A stretch of DNA of 7,123 bases from Ruminococcus sp. GTDB taxonomy: Bacteria > Bacillota > Clostridia > Oscillospirales > Ruminococcaceae. This document shows positions 1 through 7,086 of the stretch, in pieces. The notes beneath the pieces were generated by a model. It saw nothing but the letters and a program-made list of their open reading frames with translations. It was not told where the DNA came from and made no database searches. Location of the stretch: NCBI GenBank assembly GCA_029063695.1, contig JAIDNR010000166.1, positions 1 to 7,123 on the forward strand. The letters are read 5' to 3'. The translations under genes were made by a program, and so were the position numbers. Within the stretch, counting starts at the first letter, position 1; the number at the start of each line of letters is the position of its first letter.

Positions 1-113
1 CGTGTAAGCAAACCGTCTGCCGCTGTTGCCGTGCTTTCCCATATATAAGGAACAGAACATACAGCAAGTGCCGCCGCTGAAACAACAGATGTCATTCTTC
101 TGAATAGTTTCAT
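1..113 (-). CDS. Secreted protein, N-terminal fragment (signal peptide only)
   Basis: This is the 5' end of a gene that leaves the window on the left; 37 codons are visible. The ATG at 113 is preceded by AAGGAGG ending about 6-7 bases upstream, which is an excellent ribosome binding site. The peptide begins MKLFRRMTSV and has a short basic n-region (K2, R5, R6), then a hydrophobic stretch (about V10-I24, rich in Ala and Val), and a polar end with an A-T-A motif at residues 29-31. This is a typical Sec signal peptide, with likely signal peptidase I cleavage just before A32-D33. The gene lies 23 bases after the stop of the preceding minus-strand gene, so it may be co-transcribed with it. In Ruminococcus-like bacteria such exported proteins are often glycoside hydrolases or dockerin proteins, but nothing of the mature domain is visible, so the function is unknown. 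Confidence 0.75.
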   Translation of the reverse strand, partial: MKLFRRMTSVVSAAALAVCSVPYIWESTATAADGLLT

Positions 114-136
114 TTTTATCCTCCTTAAAATAATAT

Positions 137-1024
137 TTATAGATTACATTCCTCTGCCCATCGAGGAAAGTTTTCCTTGATTTCACTGCACAGTGATTTA
201 TAATCGTCTTCACTTATCTTATTATGCTCTGCCATACTTTTATAAAATTTCTTTATACTTGTACAGATTTTTTTAATTTCGTTCGGACTCCCACTCACTT
301 CACGATTAAAGAAGTCATCAAGACAGTTAAGTCCGTCCTGCATTCTTAAATCCTGATTTGCAAGATAGTAAATTAAATACCATTGTACAATTTTCATGTG
401 ATTATCAATTGTTTTTTCTGACAGATTTGATATATCACTTTTGAAAAATTTCAGCAGATGTCTGTTTTCGTCAAGCAAATCAATATTCATCTTTTCTATA
501 ATCCAGTCATTTCTTTTGGCTTCCATATATAATTCCTTGAGTTCAGCACGCATATTTCCGCCAATAATAACATTATAAGGCATTATAAGTCCATCTGTTA
601 TGATTACGTTCTTAAACGGAAGAAGTGTTCCCTTTATGTATACCGGAGTAGGAAAATCACAGGTTAAATCTCTGATACTCTGTGTAAGTCCCTTTACAAT
701 GTAAACATTGTCTTCGTTATCAATAATAACTGCACCTTTTTTCAGGTGACGTTCAATAACAAAAGTTCCTTTGATTCTGTAATGCCAACTTTTCAATATT
801 TTCTGCTCATCTTCGGGAAGCTCATTTTCAGCAAGATAATCATCAATAACAGATGTATCTTCCCATATTTTGTCTGAAATTCTAAAAGCAGAAGTAAGAT
901 TAACACCTGTTTTTCTGTTGATTATTTTGGTTGAAGTATCAATGCCATATTTTTTATTTGTATAGTCCAACAATGAAAACCACAAATCAAAGAACAAATC
1001 CGAATCCTGTTTACTTAATTTCAT
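137..1024 (-). CDS. Conserved protein of unknown function with recombinase-like helical C-terminus
   Basis: The protein is 295 residues, read from the ATG at 1024, with no signal peptide or membrane segment. An ATG at 1054 would add 10 residues. I reject it because it has no ribosome binding site and lies next to the -10 box, upstream of the expected transcription start, whereas the ATG at 1024 has GGAGG five bases upstream. Residues 1-80 look helical. Residues 85-160 look beta-rich and include ERHLKKG (91-97) and TLLPFKNVIITDGLIMPYN (133-151). This pattern reminds me of an uncharacterised clostridial family sometimes found near pRiA4b ORF-3-like or SEC-C proteins; that is recollection, not a search. 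Residues 201-290 (LSEKTIDNHMKIVQWYL, then SIKKFYKSMAEHNKIS at 256-271) resemble the SAM-like core-binding domain of tyrosine recombinases, but no catalytic R-H-R-Y domain follows. DNA or nucleic-acid binding is possible; the function is unknown. Confidence 0.85.
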   Translation of the reverse strand: MKLSKQDSDLFFDLWFSLLDYTNKKYGIDTSTKIINRKTGVNLTSAFRISDKIWEDTSVIDDYLAENELPEDEQKILKSWHYRIKGTFVIERHLKKGAVIIDNEDNVYIVKGLTQSIRDLTCDFPTPVYIKGTLLPFKNVIITDGLIMPYNVIIGGNMRAELKELYMEAKRNDWIIEKMNIDLLDENRHLLKFFKSDISNLSEKTIDNHMKIVQWYLIYYLANQDLRMQDGLNCLDDFFNREVSGSPNEIKKICTSIKKFYKSMAEHNKISEDDYKSLCSEIKENFPRWAEECNL

Positions 1025-1058
1025 AAAAACCTCCAGCTTACCATAATATATCAATAAT

Positions 1059-1088
1059 ATTATACACCATTTTTACAACAGATGTCAA
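1059..1088 (-). promoter_or_regulatory. Sigma-A promoter for the 295-residue unknown gene
   Basis: On the minus strand there is a perfect TTGACA (1088-1083), an 18-base spacer, and a perfect TATAAT (1064-1059). Transcription should start near 1052, about 28 bases before the ATG at 1024. The promoter sits in the 90-base gap after the HAD gene, so the downstream gene need not depend on read-through. The gap contains no GC-rich terminator; the only hairpin candidate is an AATAT/ATATT pair, too weak to count. Confidence 0.8.
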
Positions 1089-1114
1089 TAGATTTTGTAT
1101 AATATTTTTATATT

Positions 1115-1903
1115 TTAAATAAGATTATAATATTCAAGTGCATTATATATACCGTCGTCGGCAAGAGAAGTAGTTATGTAAGAGACATAGGGATAAATTA
1201 CTTCCGCACCGCCCATTGCGATACTGTTCGGGACTGCTTTAAGCATAGGCAGGTCGTTTCTACTATCACCGATTGCATAGGCATTTTCAATGGGAATATT
1301 CAGTTTATCAAGGATAAGTTTAATTGCTGTAGCCTTTGAAAATCCGAGAGGTACATTTTCATAAAATCCATGACCTCTGTCAATTATATCAAAATTTTTA
1401 CTTATTTCACGTCTGAAAAGCTCCATATCAGAAAATCTGCTTTCCCATACAACAAATTTATCGAAAACAAAATCTGCATTTTCAACCCGTCTGCTTATGT
1501 CTATACACTCATCTACAAAATTTTCAAGAAAGTCGTCCAAATCAGGAATCTGCGGTGCTTTATCGTCAAAAAAATAACCGTCTTTATGCTCGTAAACGGG
1601 AGTTACACCGCATTTTCTCAGAATTTCAGTAGTTTCAAGGCAGAAATCTTTACTGAGTTTATTATAAAGCAGAATCTCTCCGTTGTATTCAATATATGTC
1701 CCGCAACCGCAGATAAGTCCGTCAAAACCGAGCTGACGGACTTTTTTATTCACATTAAATTCTGTTCGTCCCGTATTTATAAAAGTAAGATTTCCCTTGC
1801 TTCTTGTCATTTCAATAGCTGTGCGTGTACTTTCGGGAATAGTAAATAATCCGTCCTCAGAAACAAGAGTGCCATCTATGTCAAAAAATATAACTGATTT
1901 CAT
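1115..1903 (-). CDS. HAD-superfamily hydrolase, Cof type (class IIB)
   Basis: This is a 262-residue soluble phosphatase of the haloacid dehalogenase superfamily, a normal length for Cof/YbiV-type proteins, which usually remove phosphate from sugar phosphates or cofactor phosphates. All four HAD motifs are visible. Motif I is DIDGT, with nucleophile D8 and acid/base D10. Motif II is FINTGR (41-46), with T44. Motif III is K190 in the GFSKATAI segment. Motif IV is GDSRND (212-217), holding the Mg-binding acids. The roughly 80-180 region between motifs II and III is the C2-type cap that sets substrate choice, so the substrate cannot be read from the motifs. The start is well supported by AAGGAG about nine bases upstream of the ATG at 1903. 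It is transcribed from a perfect consensus promoter, divergently from lon. The next gene, 90 bases downstream, has its own promoter. Confidence 0.92.
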   Translation of the reverse strand: MKSVIFFDIDGTLVSEDGLFTIPESTRTAIEMTRSKGNLTFINTGRTEFNVNKKVRQLGFDGLICGCGTYIEYNGEILLYNKLSKDFCLETTEILRKCGVTPVYEHKDGYFFDDKAPQIPDLDDFLENFVDECIDISRRVENADFVFDKFVVWESRFSDMELFRREISKNFDIIDRGHGFYENVPLGFSKATAIKLILDKLNIPIENAYAIGDSRNDLPMLKAVPNSIAMGGAEVIYPYVSYITTSLADDGIYNALEYYNLI

Positions 1904-1939
1904 AATAAATTTCTCCTTTTTATATTGTATTTTTATTAA

Positions 1940-1968
1940 ATTATAGCTGATTAAGAAAGTTTTGTCAA
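1940..1968 (-). promoter_or_regulatory. Perfect-consensus sigma-A promoter for the HAD gene
   Basis: On the minus strand TTGACA (1968-1963) and TATAAT (1945-1940) are separated by exactly 17 bases. That is the full vegetative consensus in both boxes with ideal spacing. The expected start is near 1933, giving a leader of about 30 bases before the ATG at 1903, which leaves no room for a riboswitch. Confidence 0.85.
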
Positions 1969-2006
1969 GTTTTTCACAGAATTGTTGTTTTTACATGATA
2001 TTTCAC

Positions 2007-2035
2007 TTGCATTTTTTTGAATATTATAGTATAAT
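2007..2035 (+). promoter_or_regulatory. Sigma-A promoter for lon and the downstream operon
   Basis: TATAAT (2030-2035) lies 17 bases after TTGCAT (2007-2012). The -10 box is perfect and the -35 box matches TTGACA only in its first three bases, so this is a weaker or regulated promoter compared with the divergent one. The expected start is about 2042, giving a leader of about 58 bases. I see no CIRCE inverted repeat (HrcA site) and no tandem GGTCAAA repeat (CtsR site) here, so heat-shock control of lon by those two repressors is not supported by the sequence. Confidence 0.65.
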
Positions 2036-2039
2036 ATAT

Positions 2040-2051
2040 ATTACCGGTTAT
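2040..2051. promoter_or_regulatory. Possible small operator: imperfect palindrome around ACCGGT
   Basis: ATTACCGGTTAT pairs at five of six positions per half and has a GC core in an otherwise AT-rich leader. It overlaps the predicted transcription start of the lon operon, where a repressor could act. It is short and I know of no regulator that matches it, so it could be chance. Confidence 0.2.
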
Positions 2052-2099
2052 TTGCAAACCATTCGCTAACTATTAAAAGCAAAGGAGTAGTGAATAAAT

Positions 2100-4442
2100 A
2101 TGGAACAGACTATCAAAAGCAGTAAAAATACAGAAAACACAAATGTTTTCTATACTGTTGCAATGAGAGGACTTGTCGCATTTCCTAAAATGGTAATGCA
2201 CTTTGATATTGCAAGAGAAAAGACTGTTGCAGCTATTGAAAAAGCCCTCAAAAATAATGAAAAAATCTTTCTTGTTGCACAACATGAATCTTATGTTGAA
2301 AATCCCAAAGCAAACGATTTATATAAAGTCGGAGTTGTTGCGGAAATAAAACAGGTTCTTAAACTTCCAGAAAATATAATGAAAGTTCTTGTTGAAGGAG
2401 TTTACAGGGCGAATCTTGTCCGCCTTACTGATGACGGTGATGTCCTCCGTGCAGAAGTAAAGCGTACTCCTACATATTCAAGAGCTAAAATAGATGAAGT
2501 TGAGGCAGAAGCTCTTATGCGTTCCATAAAAGATGTTTTTGAGCGATATGCACAATTTGTGCCAAGAATGCCAAAAGAACTCATTTCTTCCGTAATGACG
2601 CAGGACGACCCGGTGAAGCTCTTTGAAGCTGTAGTATTCAATTGCAGTCTGAATTACAGGGACAAGCAGACGCTTCTTGAGGAATCGAATATTCTGAACA
2701 AACTGTCGGTTCTCTTTACCTGCCTCAGTTCAGAAATTGAAATAATGGAACTTGAAAGTATTATCAATGAGCAGACAAGAAATAATATTGATAAGGGACA
2801 AAAGGAATATTATCTCCGTGAACAACTCAGAGTTATTCAGGAACAACTCGGCGAAGATGACGGTGAGGAAGTTTTCAATTATATAAATGACATTATGGCA
2901 CTTAAAATAGACGAAAAAAGCCGTGATAAACTTCTGAAGGAAGCCGACAGACTTTCAAAACTTCCGTCCGCATCTCAGGAAGCATTTGTTATAAAGAATT
3001 ATCTCGATACAGTACTTGATTTGCCTTGGGGAAAATATACAAAAGCTAAGATTTCGCTTGAAAAAGCAGAGTCCATTCTTGATAACGACCACTATGGACT
3101 TAAAAAAGTCAAGGAACGTATTATTGAATTTCTTGCAGTCCATGCAATAAATCCGAAAATAAAAGGACAGATTATCTGTCTCGCAGGTCCTCCCGGAATA
3201 GGCAAGACTTCCATTGCAAAGTCAATTGCAAAAGCTATGGGCAGAAATTACGTCCGTGTATCTCTTGGCGGTGTGCGTGACGAAGCCGATATAAGAGGTC
3301 ACAGAAAAACATACGTCGGAGCTATGCCTGGACGTATCATTACAGCACTCCAGCAGGCAGAATCTGCAAATCCTCTTATTCTCTTTGATGAAATCGACAA
3401 GCTTTGCAGTGACATGAAAGGCGACCCGTCGTCTGCAATGCTTGAAGTGCTTGACAGTGAACAAAATTCGGCTTTCCGTGACCATTTTCTTGAAGTACCG
3501 TTTGATTTAAGCAAGGCAGTATTTATTACAACTGCAAACAATGTAGGTGATATTCCTGCTCCCCTGCTTGACAGAATGGAACTTATCGAACTTCCGAGTT
3601 ATACAGCTGAGGAAAAATTCCATATAGCAAAAGAACATCTTGTACCAAAACAGCTCAAAGAACATGGATTGAAAGGTACACAACTGAAAATACAGGACGA
3701 TGCACTTCATGACATAATTGCTTTTTATACTAAAGAAGCAGGTGTAAGAACTCTTGAAAGATATATTGCATCACTCTGCCGTAAAGGTGCTAAAAAAATT
3801 GCATCGGGCGATGCAAAAAGAGTTACTGTAAAAGTCAAGGAACTTCATGACTGGCTCGGTACAAGAAAATACACTTCCGATATTGCATCAAATAAAAATC
3901 AGGTTGGTGTTGTAAATGGTCTTGCATGGACTTCTGTCGGCGGTGTACTCATGCCGTTGGAAGTTATCGCTCTTGACGGAACAGGCAAAACTGAAGTTAC
4001 AGGCTCTCTTGGCGATGTAATGAAAGAGAGTTCAAAAATTGCCGTAAGTTATGTAAGAAGTATTGCAGACAAGTATAACATTGACAAGGAATTTTACAAG
4101 AAGAATGATTTGCACATTCATGCTCCCGAAGGTGCAGTTCCAAAAGACGGTCCGTCAGCAGGCGTTACAATGACTACTGCTCTTGTATCTGCACTTTCAG
4201 GCAGGAAAGTCCGCTGTGACGTTGCAATGACAGGTGAAATCACCCTTCACGGAAAAGTACTTCCGATAGGCGGTCTTCGTGAAAAGACAATGGCTGCATA
4301 CAAGGCAGGAATAAAAACTGTTATTATTCCCGCTGCAAACAAGCCTGACCTTGAAGAAGTTGACAATACTGTGAAGAATGCAATTGAGTTCATATTTGCT
4401 GAAAACCTCATGGACGTTCTTGAAAATGCCCTTACAGACTGA
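2100..4442 (+). CDS. lon: ATP-dependent protease La (Lon), LonA type
   Basis: Lon is a cytoplasmic hexameric AAA+ serine protease that unfolds and degrades misfolded proteins and selected regulators. At 780 residues it is a full-length LonA. The N-terminal substrate-binding LON domain covers about 15-205, starting at the characteristic PLR-like segment AMRGLVAFPKMVMHF (21-35). A helical linker follows, with the conserved QKEYYLREQL (234-243). The AAA+ module has Walker A GPPGIGKT (363-370, K369), Walker B LILFDE (426-431), sensor-1 N480, probable arginine finger R492, and the sensor-2 region AGVRTLERY (547-555). The protease domain has catalytic S686 in KDGPSAG and K729 in GGLREKT, 43 residues apart as in E. 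coli Lon (S679/K722). There are no transmembrane helices, which excludes LonB. The start is the only reasonable ATG; an AAAGGAG lies 12 bases upstream, slightly far. It leads a tight operon, with engB 11 bases downstream, an order also known from Bacillus (lon-ysxC). Confidence 0.98.
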   Translation: MEQTIKSSKNTENTNVFYTVAMRGLVAFPKMVMHFDIAREKTVAAIEKALKNNEKIFLVAQHESYVENPKANDLYKVGVVAEIKQVLKLPENIMKVLVEGVYRANLVRLTDDGDVLRAEVKRTPTYSRAKIDEVEAEALMRSIKDVFERYAQFVPRMPKELISSVMTQDDPVKLFEAVVFNCSLNYRDKQTLLEESNILNKLSVLFTCLSSEIEIMELESIINEQTRNNIDKGQKEYYLREQLRVIQEQLGEDDGEEVFNYINDIMALKIDEKSRDKLLKEADRLSKLPSASQEAFVIKNYLDTVLDLPWGKYTKAKISLEKAESILDNDHYGLKKVKERIIEFLAVHAINPKIKGQIICLAGPPGIGKTSIAKSIAKAMGRNYVRVSLGGVRDEADIRGHRKTYVGAMPGRIITALQQAESANPLILFDEIDKLCSDMKGDPSSAMLEVLDSEQNSAFRDHFLEVPFDLSKAVFITTANNVGDIPAPLLDRMELIELPSYTAEEKFHIAKEHLVPKQLKEHGLKGTQLKIQDDALHDIIAFYTKEAGVRTLERYIASLCRKGAKKIASGDAKRVTVKVKELHDWLGTRKYTSDIASNKNQVGVVNGLAWTSVGGVLMPLEVIALDGTGKTEVTGSLGDVMKESSKIAVSYVRSIADKYNIDKEFYKKNDLHIHAPEGAVPKDGPSAGVTMTTALVSALSGRKVRCDVAMTGEITLHGKVLPIGGLREKTMAAYKAGIKTVIIPAANKPDLEEVDNTVKNAIEFIFAENLMDVLENALTD

Positions 4443-4453
4443 GGTATACAGAT

Positions 4454-5044
4454 ATGAAACTTAACTATAACAAAGCCGAATATGTTGCATCATACGGCAA
4501 ATATTCGCAGATACCGCCTGCCGAACGCATTGAAATTGCGTTCGCAGGTCATTCAAACGTCGGCAAATCTACACTTATAAATAAGCTTTTCAACAGAAAA
4601 AATCTTGCGAGGGTAAGTTCTGTCCCCGGAAAGACTGCTACAATAAATTTCTATGGACTTGAAAATATATATTTTGTGGACTTACCCGGATACGGCTATG
4701 CAAAAGTTGCAAAATCCGAAAAGGAACGCTGGGCAGGACTGATTGACGGCTATCTCAGTTCAGACAGGGATATACGACTTGTATTCATGCTTGTTGATAT
4801 GCGTCATGCTCCGACAAAAGATGACCTCAAAATGATTGATTATCTTATTGATACGGAAATGCCATTTGTCCTCGTACTTACAAAAGCCGATAAACTCAAA
4901 AAGACTGAACGTCTGAAGCGTATGGAAGCTTTTAAGACTGAAATTCCGTGCTTTGAAGATATGCACGTTATCCCGTTTTCCTCTATGACCTTTGAGGGCG
5001 TTGAGGAACTGAGGAATATTGTAGAAGAAATATGTGATGATTAG
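4454..5044 (+). CDS. engB: Ribosome biogenesis GTP-binding protein EngB (YsxC/YihA)
   Basis: This is a 196-residue TRAFAC-class GTPase of the EngB family, needed for late assembly of the 50S ribosomal subunit and essential in several bacteria. The G motifs are complete: G1 GHSNVGKS (32-39), G2 threonine T61 within PGKTATINFY (59-68), G3 DLPGYG (76-81), G4 TKAD (143-146) and G5 SSM (176-178). The PGKT...NFY and DLPGYGYAKV signatures distinguish EngB from Era, Der and Obg. The length is typical and no extra domain is present. The start codon is 11 bases after the lon stop, and its GAGG ribosome binding site overlaps the lon TGA, so translation is probably coupled to lon. lysA starts 15 bases downstream. 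Confidence 0.97.
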   Translation: MKLNYNKAEYVASYGKYSQIPPAERIEIAFAGHSNVGKSTLINKLFNRKNLARVSSVPGKTATINFYGLENIYFVDLPGYGYAKVAKSEKERWAGLIDGYLSSDRDIRLVFMLVDMRHAPTKDDLKMIDYLIDTEMPFVLVLTKADKLKKTERLKRMEAFKTEIPCFEDMHVIPFSSMTFEGVEELRNIVEEICDD

Positions 5045-5059
5045 AAAGGAAGTATAAAA

Positions 5060-6358
5060 ATGTTTGTATCCGAAAATCTTGCTGTTAACGAAAAAGGAAA
5101 TCTCACAATCGGCGGTGCTGATACCGTTGAACTTGCAAAAGAATATGGTACACCGCTTTACGTCATGGACGAACAGCTTGTAAGAAAAAACTGCCGTCGT
5201 TTCAATGAAAGTATTCAGAAATTCTATGGCGACAAGGGACGTGTTCATTACGCAAGCAAGGCACTTTCCTGTATGGAGATGTGTAGAATCGTCGGAAGTG
5301 AGGGACTTGGTCTTGACGCTGTTTCAATCGGTGAACTTTATACCGCTGTCAAATCGGGATTTGATACATCAAAAATCGGATTTCATGGTAATAACAAGAC
5401 TGATGAAGAACTTGCATACGCTGTGGAAGTCGGTGTAGGTCATATAATCGTTGATAATATCAGCGAACTTCACAGACTTGAAAAAATCGCTCAGGAGCAA
5501 GGTAAAAAACCGCATATCATGTTCAGAATCAAACCGGGTATTGATGCTCATACTCATGATTTTGTCAAAACAGGTCAGATTGACAGCAAGTTCGGCTTTG
5601 CACTCGAAACAGGTGAGGCTTATGAGGCAGTAAAAGAAGCTATATCCTGCGAAAATGTGGAGCTTTACGGTCTGCACTGTCATATCGGTTCACAGATTTT
5701 CGATATTGACCCATTTGAAGAAGCTGCAAAAGTAATGCTTGAATTTATTTCCAAAATAAAAAATGAACTGAATTACGAAATCAAGGGACTTAATCTCGGC
5801 GGCGGATTCGGTATCAAGTATCTTAATGAACACGACCCACAGCCTTTTGAAGTATTCATGGAACGTGTTTCAAAAGTCGTTATGACTGAGTGTGAGAAGT
5901 TGAATATTTCCCGTCCGTTTATCTACATTGAGCCGGGACGTTCAATCGCCGCACCTGCCGGAATCACTCTCTATACAGTCGGTGCAAGAAAGGAAATCCC
6001 GAACATCAGAACTTATGTTTCAATCGACGGAAGCATGGCTGACAGTCCGAGATATATCCTCTATAAATCAGAGTACGAAGCAATTGTTGCAAACAAAGCA
6101 AATGAAGAACGTACAGAACGTGTGACTATTGCAGGAAAGTGCTGTGAAAGCGGTGACTTAATCGGTGAGAATATGCCATTACAGCACGCAGAAGCAGGCG
6201 ATATTATTGCAGTATGTGCAACGGGTGCTTATAATTACTCAATGTCATCAAACTATAACAGACTCCAGAAACCTGCTGTTGTTTTCGTGAATAACGGTGA
6301 ATCAAGAGTAGCTGTAAAGAGAGAAACTCTTGAGGATATAATCAGAAACGACATATAA
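5060..6358 (+). CDS. lysA: Diaminopimelate decarboxylase
   Basis: LysA is a PLP enzyme that converts meso-2,6-diaminopimelate to L-lysine and CO2, the last step of lysine synthesis, and it draws on the same precursor used for peptidoglycan. The protein has 432 residues, within the family's usual range. The alanine-racemase-like barrel carries the PLP lysine K67 in YASKA (64-68), then FHGNNKTDEEL (108-118), HCHIGSQ (206-212) and the phosphate-binding GGGFG (247-251), with EPGR at 291-294. The C-terminal beta domain holds CESGD (362-366), whose cysteine acts across the dimer, and GAYNYSM (389-395) with PLP-contacting Y391. These signatures fit LysA rather than ornithine or arginine decarboxylases, which lack this combination. 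AAAGGAAG precedes the ATG by about eight bases. There is no lysine riboswitch or attenuator, since only 15 bases separate it from engB; expression must come from upstream. Confidence 0.96.
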   Translation: MFVSENLAVNEKGNLTIGGADTVELAKEYGTPLYVMDEQLVRKNCRRFNESIQKFYGDKGRVHYASKALSCMEMCRIVGSEGLGLDAVSIGELYTAVKSGFDTSKIGFHGNNKTDEELAYAVEVGVGHIIVDNISELHRLEKIAQEQGKKPHIMFRIKPGIDAHTHDFVKTGQIDSKFGFALETGEAYEAVKEAISCENVELYGLHCHIGSQIFDIDPFEEAAKVMLEFISKIKNELNYEIKGLNLGGGFGIKYLNEHDPQPFEVFMERVSKVVMTECEKLNISRPFIYIEPGRSIAAPAGITLYTVGARKEIPNIRTYVSIDGSMADSPRYILYKSEYEAIVANKANEERTERVTIAGKCCESGDLIGENMPLQHAEAGDIIAVCATGAYNYSMSSNYNRLQKPAVVFVNNGESRVAVKRETLEDIIRNDI

Positions 6359-6369
6359 AAGGAGTACTT

Positions 6370-6648
6370 ATGAATTATCCTTTTTATGACAATCCTGATA
6401 CCGCAGTAATTACCTGCTGTCATATTATTGACGGCAGTGAACCTATTCTGTATGTTTCCCATAACAGTGACGACGGTATGTGGCAGTTTTTGTGCGAAAA
6501 AGTTCACAATACAGACGATGCAAGAGTTGTCTCACTTCTTGACATTTTCAATATGGATAACTCCATAGGTATATTGTCTGAACTTCCTCTTGGTTGCTGT
6601 GCAGAGAGAGACAGTATAAAATCAAAATGGAGGATTTACAGAAAATAA
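6370..6648 (+). CDS. Small protein of unknown function (92 residues)
   Basis: This is a soluble 92-residue protein with no signal peptide or membrane segment. AAAAGGAG overlaps the lysA stop and ends five bases before the ATG, so the gene is very likely translated and coupled to lysA. Visible landmarks are TCCHII (15-20), YVSHNSDDGMWQFLC (28-42), DDARVVSLLDIF (49-60), LPLGCCAERD (72-81) and a C-terminal KWRIYRK. The five cysteines fall as two adjacent pairs (C16-C17, C76-C77) plus C42, with H18 beside the first pair. The SH..DDGxWQFLC core and the alternating pattern recall small proteins of unknown function found widely in bacteria, perhaps related to DUF2185/Imm33-like proteins, but I cannot confirm that. 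No catalytic motif is recognised. Its place between lysA and a GNAT gene does not by itself reveal a role. Confidence 0.85.
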   Translation: MNYPFYDNPDTAVITCCHIIDGSEPILYVSHNSDDGMWQFLCEKVHNTDDARVVSLLDIFNMDNSIGILSELPLGCCAERDSIKSKWRIYRK

Positions 6649-6671
6649 TAAATTTTTTGAAGAAGAGAACT

Positions 6672-7086
6672 ATGAATAATCTGACTATAAAATATAATGA
6701 ACTCAGTGCAGAAGAATTTATTTATCTGTGGAACAGTGTATGGGACGATTCTCCCTCTCTAGAACAGACTGAACTTGCAATGCAGAATACATTATTCAGA
6801 GTATCTGTTTTTGATGGACAGAATATTGTAGCAATGGCAAGAATGATTGGTGATATGGGTCTGAATTACTACATTAAAGACGTTGTAGTGAAACCCGAAT
6901 ATCAGCGTAAGGGAATCGGTAAAATGCTTATTGATGAACTTATGAAGTTTGTTAAAGATAATGGTATTAAAGGAACAGGTGTTTTTGTTGAGTTGTGTGC
7001 AATGCCTGATAAAATACCGTTTTATGAGAAACAGGGTTTTTCTGCAAATGAAGCACAAAGATTAAAGATTATGTGTGAAATTGAAT
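6672..7086 (+). CDS. GNAT-family N-acetyltransferase, 3' end cut off
   Basis: This is a GCN5-related acetyltransferase, which transfers acetyl from acetyl-CoA to an amine on a small molecule or protein; the substrate is unknown. About 138 authentic codons are visible. The core motif A strand and acetyl-CoA loop are VVVKPEYQRKGIGKML (71-86), with the Q-R-K-G-I-G pyrophosphate-binding signature at 78-83. Motif B follows: the VELCAMPDKIPFYEKQGF stretch (106-123), ending in the classic FYEKxGF. Homologues of this type usually end soon after the NEAQRLKIM segment (126-134), so little of the real protein is missing. The frame stays open to the last base at 7123, but from 7087 the DNA looks like sequencing adapter. 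The ATG at 6672 follows a modest AGAAGAG site. An in-frame ATG at 6627 would add 15 residues and overlap the previous gene, with no better ribosome site, so I prefer 6672. Confidence 0.9.

Noticed and set aside
82..94. 13-base exact repeat ACAACAGATGTCA at 82-94 and 1075-1087
   Set aside because: One copy lies in signal-peptide codons and the other over the -35 box of a promoter. In about 7 kb a 13-base match is not surprising by chance, and no -10 box follows the first copy.
98..113. Twin-arginine signal in the left-edge exported protein (R5-R6)
   Set aside because: The residues after RR do not fit the S/T-R-R-x-F-L-K pattern, and the region reads as an ordinary Sec signal peptide.
1370..1849. 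159-codon open frame on the plus strand opposite the HAD gene
   Set aside because: It is antisense to a gene with all four HAD motifs, has no ribosome binding site, and its translation has no recognisable pattern. It is a shadow frame.
1972..2006. Direct TTTCAC repeats at 1972-1977 and 2001-2006 between the divergent promoters
   Set aside because: They are six bases each in AT-rich DNA, with no extended similarity around them. This is too weak to call an operator.
4760..5248. 162-codon open frame on the minus strand across the engB-lysA junction
   Set aside because: It lies opposite two clearly functional genes, has a cysteine- and phenylalanine-rich translation typical of antisense frames, and has no ribosome binding site.
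6792..7058. 88-codon open frame on the minus strand opposite the GNAT gene
   Set aside because: The plus strand encodes an unmistakable GNAT core here. The minus-strand frame is a shadow.
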